DNA of 64,000 bases from Ignavibacteria bacterium (GTDB lineage: Bacteria; Bacteroidota; Ignavibacteria; Tepidaquicellales; OLB5), in NCBI GenBank assembly GCA_020852705.1, contig JADZAP010000040.1, forward strand, positions 124,001 through 188,000, written 5' to 3'. The position numbers were made by a program, and so were the translations under genes. The notes under the pieces are model-generated. The model saw nothing but the letters and a program-made list of their open reading frames with translations. It did not search any database and had not been told where the DNA came from. Within the stretch, counting starts at the first letter, position 1. Each line of letters begins with the position of its first letter. Below are positions 51,092 through 59,918 of this stretch, in pieces.

Positions 51092-51122
51092 CAAATATAA
51101 TAAAAAACATTATGTGTGTCAA
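51092..51122 (-). promoter_or_regulatory. Promoter of the MarR gene, TTGACA-N17-TATATTTG
   Basis: On the minus strand, TTGACA (51117-51122) and TATATTTG (51092-51099) are exactly 17 bp apart and match the full consensus. The -33 hexamer lies inside the palindrome at 51111-51128. Confidence 0.8.
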
Positions 51123-51128
51123 CACATA
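51111..51128. promoter_or_regulatory. MarR operator candidate wrapped around its own -33 element
   Basis: TATGTGT-N4-ACACATA is symmetric and matches the core of the yceI site. On the minus strand the TTGACA of the promoter overlaps it, so a bound dimer would exclude RNA polymerase. Confidence 0.7.
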
Positions 51129-51203
51129 TTATCATAAATCATTGTAAAAACAACAATTATTTTGGTAAAATTATACATAAGAGAAGTAAAAACTAAATTA
51201 AAA

Positions 51204-52601
51204 TTATTTTATAAGAACCATCTTTGCTGATTCATTAAATTTTTTTGTTACTCCATCCCTATATACAGCAATAAAATTATAAAAATATACGCCGCTTGCA
51301 AGATCATTCCCGTTAAATGTTATTTGTCTGTTACCTGCCTGAGAATTTCCGTCAATTAAAGTTTTTACAAGTTTTCCTGATGCATCATAAATTTTTAATG
51401 TAACGTAACTATCAAACTTTAATGAGTATTTAATTGTGGTTAGCGGATTAAAAGGATTTGGGAAATTTTGCCCCAGAGAAAAATTATCAGCAATTGCGGG
51501 ATTTTTTAATTTCAGAGGAAAATCTGTTCTGAATACATATAGTCCGGTTGAGCGGTCAGAAGCAATTATTTTTTCACTGTTAAATATATATGGACCCCAG
51601 CAGCCTTCAAAAGTAAATCCGTTATTATCGGGAAATGTATCATAGAACGCAGCTTCTTTTGGGTCTAACGGATTGCTAACATCAACAACTCTTAAACCTG
51701 CAGTATAATGCGCAGCAAATAAATATCTTCCAAACAGCTCTACATTATGAATAATTGAAGTTGTTATTCCCGGCGGGTGCCACTCCGCAACTTTTACAAC
51801 ATTGTTCAGATTTGAAATATCCCAAATTTTAAGCAATCTTGGATTACCGCCAATTTCATCAGTAACAAATGCAAAGCGTCTGTTTTCAGAAATAGCAATA
51901 TTATGCGGACCGGGATTCGGAATGTTTTCCCAATAAGCAATTGTAGTTAAATTATCTTTATCTCTGGCATCAATTACACTAATTCTTCCGGGCGGGTTAT
52001 AAATATTGCATGCAAAAATAGTATCATTTACAATTCTTGAGTCATGTACAACATAATCTTCCCACTCACCCCGTTTAACAGGGTGAACCGGGTCATTGCT
52101 TAAATCAAGAACAAATACACCTCCTATATTATAATCGCCTGCATTAATATATAAATACGGACCTTCAATAGAAATTGTATGCCCCATGGTAAAATCACCA
52201 TAATAAAAAGTATTAACAAGGTGAACTGAATCGGGCAGATACTGCAGGTCAATTATCTGCAGACCGCTTGGAATTCCATCAGCAACAACATAAGCATAAT
52301 GACTGAAAACCTTCATTTCTCTGCAGCATGAAGGCAGGTTAAGTCCGGGAAGATAATCAGCTTCATATATATTATTTGTATCGGTAATATTTATAAATGC
52401 TGTACCTTTGGCGCAGCCAAGAATTCCGTATTCTTTGCCATCAGGGGCTGTATAACCCCAGCAGGCTGAGTATTCACCATCTGTCCTGTGATTATTAATA
52501 TTTGCAAGCATCCGCATATTGCTTGATTGCTGTGCAAAGAGCGGACATGCAATGATTAAAAATAAAAGAAGGAATGTAAAAATTACAAATCTGTTAATCA
52601 A
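51204..52601 (-). CDS. Choice-of-anchor B / LVIVD repeat protein with T9SS sorting domain
   Basis: The 465-residue product has a signal peptide (residues about 1-24) and a beta-propeller-like region. Its repeats include YAYVVADGIPSGLQIIDLQYL, GGVFVLDLSNDPVHP, LLKIWDISNLNNVVKVAEW and AGLRVVDVSNPLDP, as in the choice-of-anchor B family. The C-terminal sorting domain runs from QNFPNPFNPLTTIKYSL to ESAKMVLIK. It is expected to be secreted or surface-attached. A SACWGYTAPDGKEYGILGC segment near residue 45 contains the family's conserved Trp and Cys. The ligand is unknown. Confidence 0.88.
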   Translation of the reverse strand: MINRFVIFTFLLLFLIIACPLFAQQSSNMRMLANINNHRTDGEYSACWGYTAPDGKEYGILGCAKGTAFINITDTNNIYEADYLPGLNLPSCCREMKVFSHYAYVVADGIPSGLQIIDLQYLPDSVHLVNTFYYGDFTMGHTISIEGPYLYINAGDYNIGGVFVLDLSNDPVHPVKRGEWEDYVVHDSRIVNDTIFACNIYNPPGRISVIDARDKDNLTTIAYWENIPNPGPHNIAISENRRFAFVTDEIGGNPRLLKIWDISNLNNVVKVAEWHPPGITTSIIHNVELFGRYLFAAHYTAGLRVVDVSNPLDPKEAAFYDTFPDNNGFTFEGCWGPYIFNSEKIIASDRSTGLYVFRTDFPLKLKNPAIADNFSLGQNFPNPFNPLTTIKYSLKFDSYVTLKIYDASGKLVKTLIDGNSQAGNRQITFNGNDLASGVYFYNFIAVYRDGVTKKFNESAKMVLIK

Positions 52602-52721
52602 AATTATCTGTTTAATATATAAAAATGATATTATAGCAATCTAACAAACATAATATTATATTTGCTTTAATGAGTATTAAAATACTGCTGTAACAGGCAT
52701 CCAATTTTAAAAGGAGTGAAA

Positions 52722-53339
52722 ATGAAATACCTGCTAATAATATTAATATTCACATTTAATTTAATACAAAATTATTCTCAATTAAAGGAAACAAACAATC
52801 AGCAAATTGTAAACAGAGAATTTGGAAAAACTATACAAACTGAAAAATATTTGAACGAAGGCAATAACAGTGCAGGTTTTACTGTTGGATATTCGTTTCG
52901 TTTAAAATTAATAAATTTTGGTTTAAATTATGAACATTTCTTTTCGCAATCAAAAATCGGATTGCCGGGTATTGGAATTTCAGTAAGATATAATACCGCA
53001 AGCGAAGAAATTTTAAACAACTCCGCAAAGCTTAGGACTACAAATATTTCGGGGGGAGTGCAGCTGAATTATCATTTTAATACACTGAAAGCACAAGAAT
53101 TAATACCTTTTGGCGGAATTGTACTTGGATATAATAATGCAGGCACAACATATAAATTCAATTCCGGTATAAAACCTGCCGGATATGATGATATACACAA
53201 AGGACAGATTTTTATTTTTGGTCAGGCAGGATTAAGATATTTTTTCAGCCGCAAAGCGGCGGTTATTTTAATTCTAGGTACAGGCAATACTTACAAAACA
53301 GCAGTAGAGCTTGGCTTTGACTTTAAATTTAATAATTAA
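52722..53339 (+). CDS. Putative outer-membrane beta-barrel protein
   Basis: The 205-residue product starts at ATG 52722, after AAAAGGAG with a 5-base spacing; a GTG six bases earlier overlaps the Shine-Dalgarno sequence. A signal peptide (cleavage near NYSQ) is followed by alternating beta-strands such as AGFTVGYSFRLKLINFGLNYEHFF and GGVQLNYHFN, typical of small barrels. It ends AVELGFDFKFNN, with an aromatic near the C-terminus. TATATTTG (52657-52664) is a possible -7 element with a weak -33 box. No family is recognised. Confidence 0.72.
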   Translation: MKYLLIILIFTFNLIQNYSQLKETNNQQIVNREFGKTIQTEKYLNEGNNSAGFTVGYSFRLKLINFGLNYEHFFSQSKIGLPGIGISVRYNTASEEILNNSAKLRTTNISGGVQLNYHFNTLKAQELIPFGGIVLGYNNAGTTYKFNSGIKPAGYDDIHKGQIFIFGQAGLRYFFSRKAAVILILGTGNTYKTAVELGFDFKFNN

Positions 53340-53474
53340 TAAATCTTAATTTTCAATTTCAGATTATTTATTTTTTATATAAAATTTATGAAAGATGTAT
53401 TTCAATTTAATTAAAAATAATTTGTAACCGATTTTTTATTTTTTTATTTTTATATATTTTTATTAACTTAAAGT

Positions 53475-54215
53475 ATGAATAGACGAATTCTGTTTTTTAT
53501 TTTCTTATTCTTTATTTCAATATTCACAGTTCAGTCACAAATAAGTATCAGGGTTGGACCTCTTGCTGGATTAACTGCTCCAACGGTTGATTACAGCGGG
53601 GAAGCAAAGGATTTTTATTCCGGTACAAAATATGGGATGCGCTCCGGTTTAAACTATGGTTTATTGGGAAAGGTAATACTTGGTCCATTAAACGGCAGAC
53701 TTTCAGTAAGCTATGTATCGCTGGATAACAACGGAATAGCAAATCCAAACCAGCCTAACAGTAAAGCAGAAATTACTCAGAACATATTTATGTTTACGGT
53801 GGGAACTGAAATAAGTTTCCCTGTTCCTTCCAGTCCGGTAAAACCTTATGGAGGAATAGATGTTCTTTTCAGCAGTATAAGCGGAACATATAATTTTCAG
53901 GGTACAGCAGAGGTTTCATCGGGTGAAAAAAGCATTAAATCAGCAACTCGTACAGGGCTTGGATTTGCTTTTGGCTCAGAAATATCATTTGGCAGGCAGT
54001 TTACACTTGATCTTAGTTTGCGGTATAATCTTATTAATCTGTTCGGAAAAAGTTATGACGGATTGACTAATTCTAATGACAGGAATGATGCTTACACCAA
54101 TTTAAATGATGCAGCAGATCCTAAATACAGCAGATCAAACACAAAACACCCTATAGGCAACGATAGATCAATTGTTACAATACAAATTATAGCAGCATTA
54201 TTATTTGGATTTTAA
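53475..54215 (+). CDS. Putative outer-membrane beta-barrel protein
   Basis: The 246-residue product has a signal peptide (ending near VQSQ) and a barrel-like pattern of alternating residues, for example SIRVGPLAGLTAPTVDYSG, NIFMFTVGTEISFPV and TGLGFAFGSEISFGRQFTLDLSLRYNLINLFG. The last strand ends LFGF, with a terminal Phe that suits outer-membrane assembly. A plausible porin-like or OmpW/OmpA-barrel-like role is inference. It is followed closely by the lipoprotein gene, so both may act in the envelope. Confidence 0.72.
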   Translation: MNRRILFFIFLFFISIFTVQSQISIRVGPLAGLTAPTVDYSGEAKDFYSGTKYGMRSGLNYGLLGKVILGPLNGRLSVSYVSLDNNGIANPNQPNSKAEITQNIFMFTVGTEISFPVPSSPVKPYGGIDVLFSSISGTYNFQGTAEVSSGEKSIKSATRTGLGFAFGSEISFGRQFTLDLSLRYNLINLFGKSYDGLTNSNDRNDAYTNLNDAADPKYSRSNTKHPIGNDRSIVTIQIIAALLFGF

Positions 54216-54243
54216 AAATGTTAAATTTAATAAAATTAAATCA

Positions 54244-54870
54244 ATGAAAAAATATTATAAAGCTTTTTTGATATTTTGTTTGGTTTGTTTTGCATTTATG
54301 AACTTTGGATGCTCTGGTTTAATGGATGCCATTACAAATATACAACGGCTTAAGTTTAAATTAGATAAAGTTTCCGGTATGAAGGTAGCAAATGTGCCGC
54401 TTTCAAACTTTGGTTCAATTTCAAGCATTGGAGTGCTTGATGCAGCAAATTTATTGGCATCGTTTACACAGGGTAAACTGCCTGTTGCATTTACTTTAAA
54501 TGTGCTTGCTAAAAACCCAAATGACGGAACCGGAGGCACAAAGCAATCCAGCGCAGTTATTGAAAATATGGCGTGGAGACTCTTTATAGACAACAAAGAA
54601 ACCATTAACGGAAATGTTGGTAATATTAATGTACCGGGAGTAGGACAAACTACCAATATACCAATTGGTATAAGTTTTGATCTGCTTAAATTCTTCAGCA
54701 ACGGTCAGTATAATGATTTGATAAACTTGGCATTGGCTTTGGGCGGAAAGAACGGGTCATCTTCGAGGATTACTTTAAAAGTTAAACCAACTGTAAGTAC
54801 AGTTCTTGGTCCAATTACATATCCGGGTGAGTTTGATGTAATTGATAAAGAATTCCGCGGAGGGAATTAA
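54244..54870 (+). CDS. Putative lipoprotein with LEA14/WHy-like domain
   Basis: The 208-residue product begins MKKYYKAFLIFCLVCFAFMNFGCSG, a lipoprotein signal with the lipidated Cys after NFG. The mature part includes LNVLAKNPNDGTGG, WRLFIDNKETINGNVG, INVPGVGQTTNIPIGISFDL and ITLKVKPTVSTVLGPITYPGEFDV, which resemble the LEA14/WHy fold of stress-related lipoproteins. I chose ATG 54244, since a TTG upstream would add an odd basic leader and overlap the barrel gene. A terminator follows. Confidence 0.78.
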   Translation: MKKYYKAFLIFCLVCFAFMNFGCSGLMDAITNIQRLKFKLDKVSGMKVANVPLSNFGSISSIGVLDAANLLASFTQGKLPVAFTLNVLAKNPNDGTGGTKQSSAVIENMAWRLFIDNKETINGNVGNINVPGVGQTTNIPIGISFDLLKFFSNGQYNDLINLALALGGKNGSSSRITLKVKPTVSTVLGPITYPGEFDVIDKEFRGGN

Positions 54871-54891
54871 CAGTTAATTTTATTTTATTAT

Positions 54892-54917
54892 AAACCCGTT
54901 TATAAGCGGGTTTTTTA
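54892..54917 (+). terminator. Intrinsic terminator
   Basis: AAACCCG/CGGGTTT forms a 7-bp stem with an 8-nt loop and runs into TTTTATTAT. Confidence 0.8.
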
Positions 54918-54989
54918 TTATATATTCGTAATTATTTTTAATTTAAGTTTAATTTTATAATGTTACACAATTTTAACTTAAAAACTTAA

Positions 54990-55259
54990 TTGAAACTTAA
55001 AAACATAACGCCAGAAAAAGAACTGATGCAGATTCCGGGAGTTGGAAAATCAATAGCAAATGATTTGTTAAATATAGGTATTACTTCAATAGATGATCTA
55101 AAAGGCAAGGATCCGCAAAAGCTATATGAAAAATCAAATAAATTTGCGGGAATTGTACAGGACAGATGTCTGTTATATGTATTCCGTACTGCCGTATATT
55201 ATGCTTCGCATAAAAATTATGATCCTAATAAGCTTAAATGGTGGAATTGGAAAGATTGA
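54990..55259 (+). CDS. Small helix-hairpin-helix protein
   Basis: The 89-residue product starts at TTG and contains IPGVGKSIANDLLNIGITSIDDLKGKDPQKLYEKSNK, a helix-hairpin-helix DNA-binding module of the type found in the Cdd1/pathogenicity-locus small-protein family. The C-terminus is rich in Tyr and Trp (KLKWWNWKD). It lacks a catalytic domain. Sequence-nonspecific DNA binding is likely; the role is unknown. Confidence 0.82.
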   Translation: MKLKNITPEKELMQIPGVGKSIANDLLNIGITSIDDLKGKDPQKLYEKSNKFAGIVQDRCLLYVFRTAVYYASHKNYDPNKLKWWNWKD

Positions 55260-55324
55260 TACATTCTTTTTAAGCTTTTAAATTATAAATTAATTCATCT
55301 TTCTGAAATTATTATTCAATTAGA

Positions 55325-55723
55325 ATGAAATCAAAGTTTGCAGTGTTTTTTGGAATTGGCGCAGGTTTAATTGCAGGTTTGCTGTTAATTTTAATTATTT
55401 TTCAGTTATTAGGTTTTACATATCATGAAAAAGTAATAATGGAATTAGTTCAGGGGGAATACATAAAGTATAATTCTTATGACCCTTATAAATTGCGGAT
55501 AATTAAACAGTATCAGCCGCTTGGAAGCAAAGTTATTGTAATGGTTTCTAGAAGCGGAGATGATAGTTACGGTCATGTAATAAATTATATTGATACTGCC
55601 CCTGTTAGCGAAGATGATATTAAATTAACAAGGGTTATATGGAATAATGAAGGAATTGAAATGACTTTTCCCTTAGGTCATAAGCTTTATATACCCAAGG
55701 AATGCTTTACAGGAGGAAGGTAA
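55325..55723 (+). CDS. Uncharacterised single-pass membrane protein
   Basis: The 132-residue product has a membrane helix at about residues 7-30 (FFGIGAGLIAGLLLILIIFQLLGF) and a soluble C-terminal domain of about 100 residues, rich in beta-strands and Tyr. The anchor suggests the domain faces the periplasm. It converges with the P-type ATPase gene, whose stop is one base away from its stop; no terminator separates them. No family is recognised. Confidence 0.68.
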   Translation: MKSKFAVFFGIGAGLIAGLLLILIIFQLLGFTYHEKVIMELVQGEYIKYNSYDPYKLRIIKQYQPLGSKVIVMVSRSGDDSYGHVINYIDTAPVSEDDIKLTRVIWNNEGIEMTFPLGHKLYIPKECFTGGR

Positions 55724-55724
55724 T

Positions 55725-58169
55725 TTAATTTTGATTTCTGCCTACAATTCTGCCCCTTATGAACTGTAAAATAAATAATAATATCCCACCGGCAAGTGCT
55801 GTTAAAGTGGTTATTCCGGTATATTGATTATGCAGATAAGATATTTCGTAAAATGTTTTTATCCAGCTAATTAGTATAAACTTTGAATTTGTTAATGCAA
55901 GTACTGAATACAGCGTTACATGCACAATTGCATAAAGAATGTAGAGCTTCATATTCGTTTCATTTTTATGGATAACAACCGCGAGGAAATTTACACTGGT
56001 AATAAAAATCATTACAGAAAGCATAACCATTTGAATATCTTCTGAAGTGAAGCCGCTGATCTTTTCGGTGTAGTGCTGCCCAATATAAGAAGCCCCAACA
56101 ATAATTGCTGCAGAAAAAATAACAAAGCTGAACAATTCCTTTGAAAAGTTTGTAAGCTTTACTACATTTGAGTTTCGCAGGGCAATAATAAATGAAGGCA
56201 GCCCGATTGAAAAAATATTTATCAGTGAAACCCTTCGCGGTGTTAACGGGAACTCAAAAGCAAAAAACATTGAAAGCACGGTAAAATATATTACCATAAA
56301 ATTTTTGGTTAAAAATAACTTTGCCACAGAGCTAACAGTATTAACAATTTTGTTTCCTTCATCAAATATTTCAGGCAAAAGTGCAAATTTATTTTTAAGC
56401 AGAACTATATCAGCAACTTCTTTTGTTATCTGGCTGCCTTCTTCCATAGCAATTCCCATATCAGATTCCTTAATAGCTGGTAAATCATTTACACCATCTC
56501 CAATCATAGCAGTATAAATCTTTTCTTTCCGCAAAGCTTTAATAATACGCAGCTTATGCTCAGGTTTCAGCCGGGCAAATATTTTTTTATTTAATATTAC
56601 ATCAAGAAAACTGTTATCGCTTATTTTTTCAAGTTCACTGCCTGAAATAAGTTCGCTATCTTTAATTTCCCAGCCAATTTCTTTTGCAACTGCCTGAATT
56701 GCGAATGCGTTATCACCTGAGAGTATCTTTATTTCAATATTATTTTTGTGGAAGAGATTTATTGCATCCATTACATCATCTCTAACCTTATCGGTTATAG
56801 ATACAATACAAACCGGTTCAATTTTTATACTTCCCGGGTCATCTTCAATTTCTTTCAGACTTCTGCCTGATGTTTCCATACCGAAGAGTAAATTGCGGTA
56901 GATTTTTAATCCGTCTTTTTCAAATATTTCTTCAGTTATATTTTTTTTAACTGATTTATCATTTAGTATATCATAACCGCCAAAAATAATTGTTAAATTA
57001 CCATAATCTGATATTTGTTTTTTTGGAATTGAAATTTTAAGCAGACTCATTTTATTTTCAGAGCTAAAAGGAAGCTCATCAATTACCGATATCTCATCAA
57101 GTGCTTTAAAAACTTCAAGCGTTCTTAATGTAGCATTTTTATCGCTAGAAAGTTTTGCATAAGTTCCAAGTAATTCTTCAATTTGTTCTTTAGTAAATTT
57201 ATCAGTCAGGGGAGTTATACGATTAACTGAAAGCTTATTTTGGGTAAGTGTGCCGGTTTTATCTGTACATACAATTTTTACATTTGCAAATGATTCAATT
57301 GCATTAAGTTTTTGCACAATTGCACCAATTTTACTTATACGGTAAATACCCAGCGCAAATGTAACACTTGCCATTAAAACTAATCCTTGAGGTATTAGTG
57401 AAAGCATTATAGTTGATATCTTCCTTATAAAATCCAGATCAGCAAAGCCCCCAGGGTTGCGTATTATTTGTATAATTACAAGAAAAATAGCAGCTGCAAA
57501 TAATACTTTTACGATAAAGTTAAGTTTAACCTGCAGGGGTGAAATATTCAGTTTGAATTTTTTTGCAGTTTTTGTTATTTCATTTGCGTAACTGTTATCT
57601 CCAATTTTAACAGCTTTATAATATCCGTTGCCTGATACACAAAAACTGCCTGAAAGAATTTCATCACCTGCTTTTTTATTTATTGGAATTGATTCACCTG
57701 TAAGCAGTGATTCATCTATTTCAAGCTTATTTGAGTTAATTACTTCGCCATCAACTGAAACCTGATCACCGCGCTCAAGAACAATAATATCATCAACAAC
57801 TATATCATTTTGGTTTATTAAGATGATGTTTCCATCGCGAATAACCTTTACTTCATGTTTTAAAAGCAGGTTAACTTTATCAAGTGCCCGCTTAGCTTTT
57901 ATTTCCTGATATACTGCAATAAATGTATTTAAAGAAATTACTAGTGTTGTACCAATTGTATCATATAACAGCCGTACATCACCTGATTTAATGTAAAAGT
58001 ATAAAAGGAACAGTATAACAGAGGAAATAACAATGTTAAATACAGAAAATACATTTTCAAGAATTATCTCTTTTACTTTTTTAGTTTTAGTAACAGTAGA
58101 TCTGTTAATTAGACCTTTTGAAATTCTATTCTGTACTTCAGTATTTGTTAAACCGGTTAATTGTATCAA
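55725..58169 (-). CDS. P-type cation-transporting ATPase, CtpE-like
   Basis: The 814-residue inner-membrane ATPase has the phosphorylation site CTDKTGTLTQNK (Asp303), the actuator TGES (157-160), and the hinge GDGVNDLPAIKESDMGIAM. The membrane helix 4 motif reads PQGL (260-263) instead of PEGL of Ca2+ pumps. There are no N-terminal metal-binding CxxC domains and no CPC, which argues against heavy metals. The arrangement resembles mycobacterial CtpE, a Ca2+ uptake pump. It starts 3 bp after the symporter gene, so the two are co-transcribed. Confidence 0.9.
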   Translation of the reverse strand: MIQLTGLTNTEVQNRISKGLINRSTVTKTKKVKEIILENVFSVFNIVISSVILFLLYFYIKSGDVRLLYDTIGTTLVISLNTFIAVYQEIKAKRALDKVNLLLKHEVKVIRDGNIILINQNDIVVDDIIVLERGDQVSVDGEVINSNKLEIDESLLTGESIPINKKAGDEILSGSFCVSGNGYYKAVKIGDNSYANEITKTAKKFKLNISPLQVKLNFIVKVLFAAAIFLVIIQIIRNPGGFADLDFIRKISTIMLSLIPQGLVLMASVTFALGIYRISKIGAIVQKLNAIESFANVKIVCTDKTGTLTQNKLSVNRITPLTDKFTKEQIEELLGTYAKLSSDKNATLRTLEVFKALDEISVIDELPFSSENKMSLLKISIPKKQISDYGNLTIIFGGYDILNDKSVKKNITEEIFEKDGLKIYRNLLFGMETSGRSLKEIEDDPGSIKIEPVCIVSITDKVRDDVMDAINLFHKNNIEIKILSGDNAFAIQAVAKEIGWEIKDSELISGSELEKISDNSFLDVILNKKIFARLKPEHKLRIIKALRKEKIYTAMIGDGVNDLPAIKESDMGIAMEEGSQITKEVADIVLLKNKFALLPEIFDEGNKIVNTVSSVAKLFLTKNFMVIYFTVLSMFFAFEFPLTPRRVSLINIFSIGLPSFIIALRNSNVVKLTNFSKELFSFVIFSAAIIVGASYIGQHYTEKISGFTSEDIQMVMLSVMIFITSVNFLAVVIHKNETNMKLYILYAIVHVTLYSVLALTNSKFILISWIKTFYEISYLHNQYTGITTLTALAGGILLFILQFIRGRIVGRNQN

Positions 58170-58172
58170 GTA

Positions 58173-59678
58173 TTACATTGCCCCTTCATATTTAGCATCG
58201 GGATTTATTTCTCCCAATTCGCCTTCGCTTGAAGCAATTACAACGCAGGCAAGAGAGTCAGCCAGAACATTTGGAACTGTTCTGCACATATCAAGAAAAC
58301 GATCAACACCAATTATCAATGCTATACCTTCTTCGGGCACGCCAACTGATTTTAAAACAATTATCAGCATCAGCAACCCAACTCCGGGCACAGGTGCTGT
58401 GCCAACTGCAGCCAATGCTGCTGTTAAAACTATTGTTAATTGTTGAGTAAGATTAAGATCAAAACCAAAAACCTGTGCTATAAACATAGTGGCAACTGCC
58501 TGATATAATGCAGTGCCATCCATATTAACTGTAGTGCCTAATGGCAGCACAAAACTTGCAATTTTATTTGGCACACCAAGTCTTTTTTCGCATACATCCA
58601 TTGTAACAGGCAATGTTGCTGCCGAGGAACTTGTAGAAAAGGCAACTGCAAGTACCTGTCTTTGAGCCCGTAGAAAATCTTTGAGCTTAATTTTTGTAAA
58701 TATTTTTAGAAGGATAGGGTACTCTATGAATGTTAGCACTAGCAAGCCCAAAACAACAGTAAGTGAATACCAAAGAAGTGTTTGCAATATTGAAAAACCA
58801 AATTCAGCTACAGTAGCTGCAATAAGGGTGAACACAGCATAAGGTGCAATTAGCATAATTTTTTCAACAAGCACTATCATCGCTTCGCTTACTCCGCTAA
58901 AAAAGTTTATAACAGGTGCTGATTTTTCCTTTGGTATCTGCATCAAAAATATTCCTGTAAGAATAGCAAAAAATACTATCTGAAGGAAATCTCCATCTGC
59001 AATTGCCTTGAAAGGATTTTTAGGCACAATATTTACAATAAACTCAACAATATTCATTGAAACATTCTGATCAATCTTAGTTTTTGCATCTTCCTGATAA
59101 GTATCAAGCAAGCGGTCTTTAGCATCGGCATCCATTATATGACCCGGCTGAATAAGATTTGCGAATGTAAGTCCAATACTTATTGCAAGCACCGCTGTAA
59201 GCGCATAAAATCCCAGAGTCTTTCCGCCTATCTTTGCAACATGTCGTAGGTCTGTTAGTGATGCTGCACCTACAATTAATGAAGCAAGCACAAGGGGAAC
59301 AGCTATCATATTAAGAAGACGTACAAAAATATCACCGATGAATTTAAACCATACGCCAATAGTTTTTATTTTTTCTATGGTAACGGTATTTTCAAATATC
59401 TTTTCAGAGCCATCAGAGAGTTTAATCTTTTGACGAATATCTTTTTTATCTTTTAAATTTTTGAAATATTTTATTATTGCAAGCTGGTCTTCTTTGCCAA
59501 ATGATTTTAATACTGAATCTTTCTTCAGGAAAGTGAACTCCTGCCAGTTTTCTACCTGTTGGGAGTTATCATTAAATCTAAATTCTAGTTTATTTGGATT
59601 TACAGCAAATATTGCTCCAAATATTGCTCCAAGAATAAGCCCTATAATAATTTTGGTATGCAGTTGTAATTTTGGCAT
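58173..59678 (-). CDS. DAACS family dicarboxylate/amino acid:cation symporter
   Basis: The 501-residue protein has the SSSAATLPVT hairpin motif, NMDGTALYQAVATMF and the second hairpin with GTAPVPGVGLLM, followed by the GVDRFLDMCRTVPNVLADSL motif that binds the acidic substrate. A charged insertion of about 70 residues lies between the first membrane helix and the second, longer than in GltPh. It would import glutamate, aspartate or dicarboxylates with Na+ or H+. It is transcribed with the P-type ATPase gene. Confidence 0.92.
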   Translation of the reverse strand: MPKLQLHTKIIIGLILGAIFGAIFAVNPNKLEFRFNDNSQQVENWQEFTFLKKDSVLKSFGKEDQLAIIKYFKNLKDKKDIRQKIKLSDGSEKIFENTVTIEKIKTIGVWFKFIGDIFVRLLNMIAVPLVLASLIVGAASLTDLRHVAKIGGKTLGFYALTAVLAISIGLTFANLIQPGHIMDADAKDRLLDTYQEDAKTKIDQNVSMNIVEFIVNIVPKNPFKAIADGDFLQIVFFAILTGIFLMQIPKEKSAPVINFFSGVSEAMIVLVEKIMLIAPYAVFTLIAATVAEFGFSILQTLLWYSLTVVLGLLVLTFIEYPILLKIFTKIKLKDFLRAQRQVLAVAFSTSSSAATLPVTMDVCEKRLGVPNKIASFVLPLGTTVNMDGTALYQAVATMFIAQVFGFDLNLTQQLTIVLTAALAAVGTAPVPGVGLLMLIIVLKSVGVPEEGIALIIGVDRFLDMCRTVPNVLADSLACVVIASSEGELGEINPDAKYEGAM

Positions 59679-59837
59679 TTGTATTTAATTTATCCTGCAA
59701 TTTATGTAAAAAGTTTTTAAAAATCAGTTCAGGTAATTTATATATATTTTTTTAGTAAATCTTAACCTGTTTTTTTGAAAAAAATATATTGTTTTATTGG
59801 ATTAATAAATAATATAAAACTTTTGATATTCAATAAT

Positions 59838-59880
59838 AAAAAAGGCTGTGAAAATTTCAAATGAAAATTCTACAGCCCAA
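59838..59880 (-). terminator. Terminator after the beta-barrel gene
   Basis: On the minus strand, GGGCTGTAGAATTTTC pairs imperfectly with GAAATTTTCACAGCC and is followed by TTTTTTTATTATT. Confidence 0.7.
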
Positions 59881-59918
59881 TCAATTAATGGTGAAGCAGA
59901 TGAAGCGTAACTAAATAA

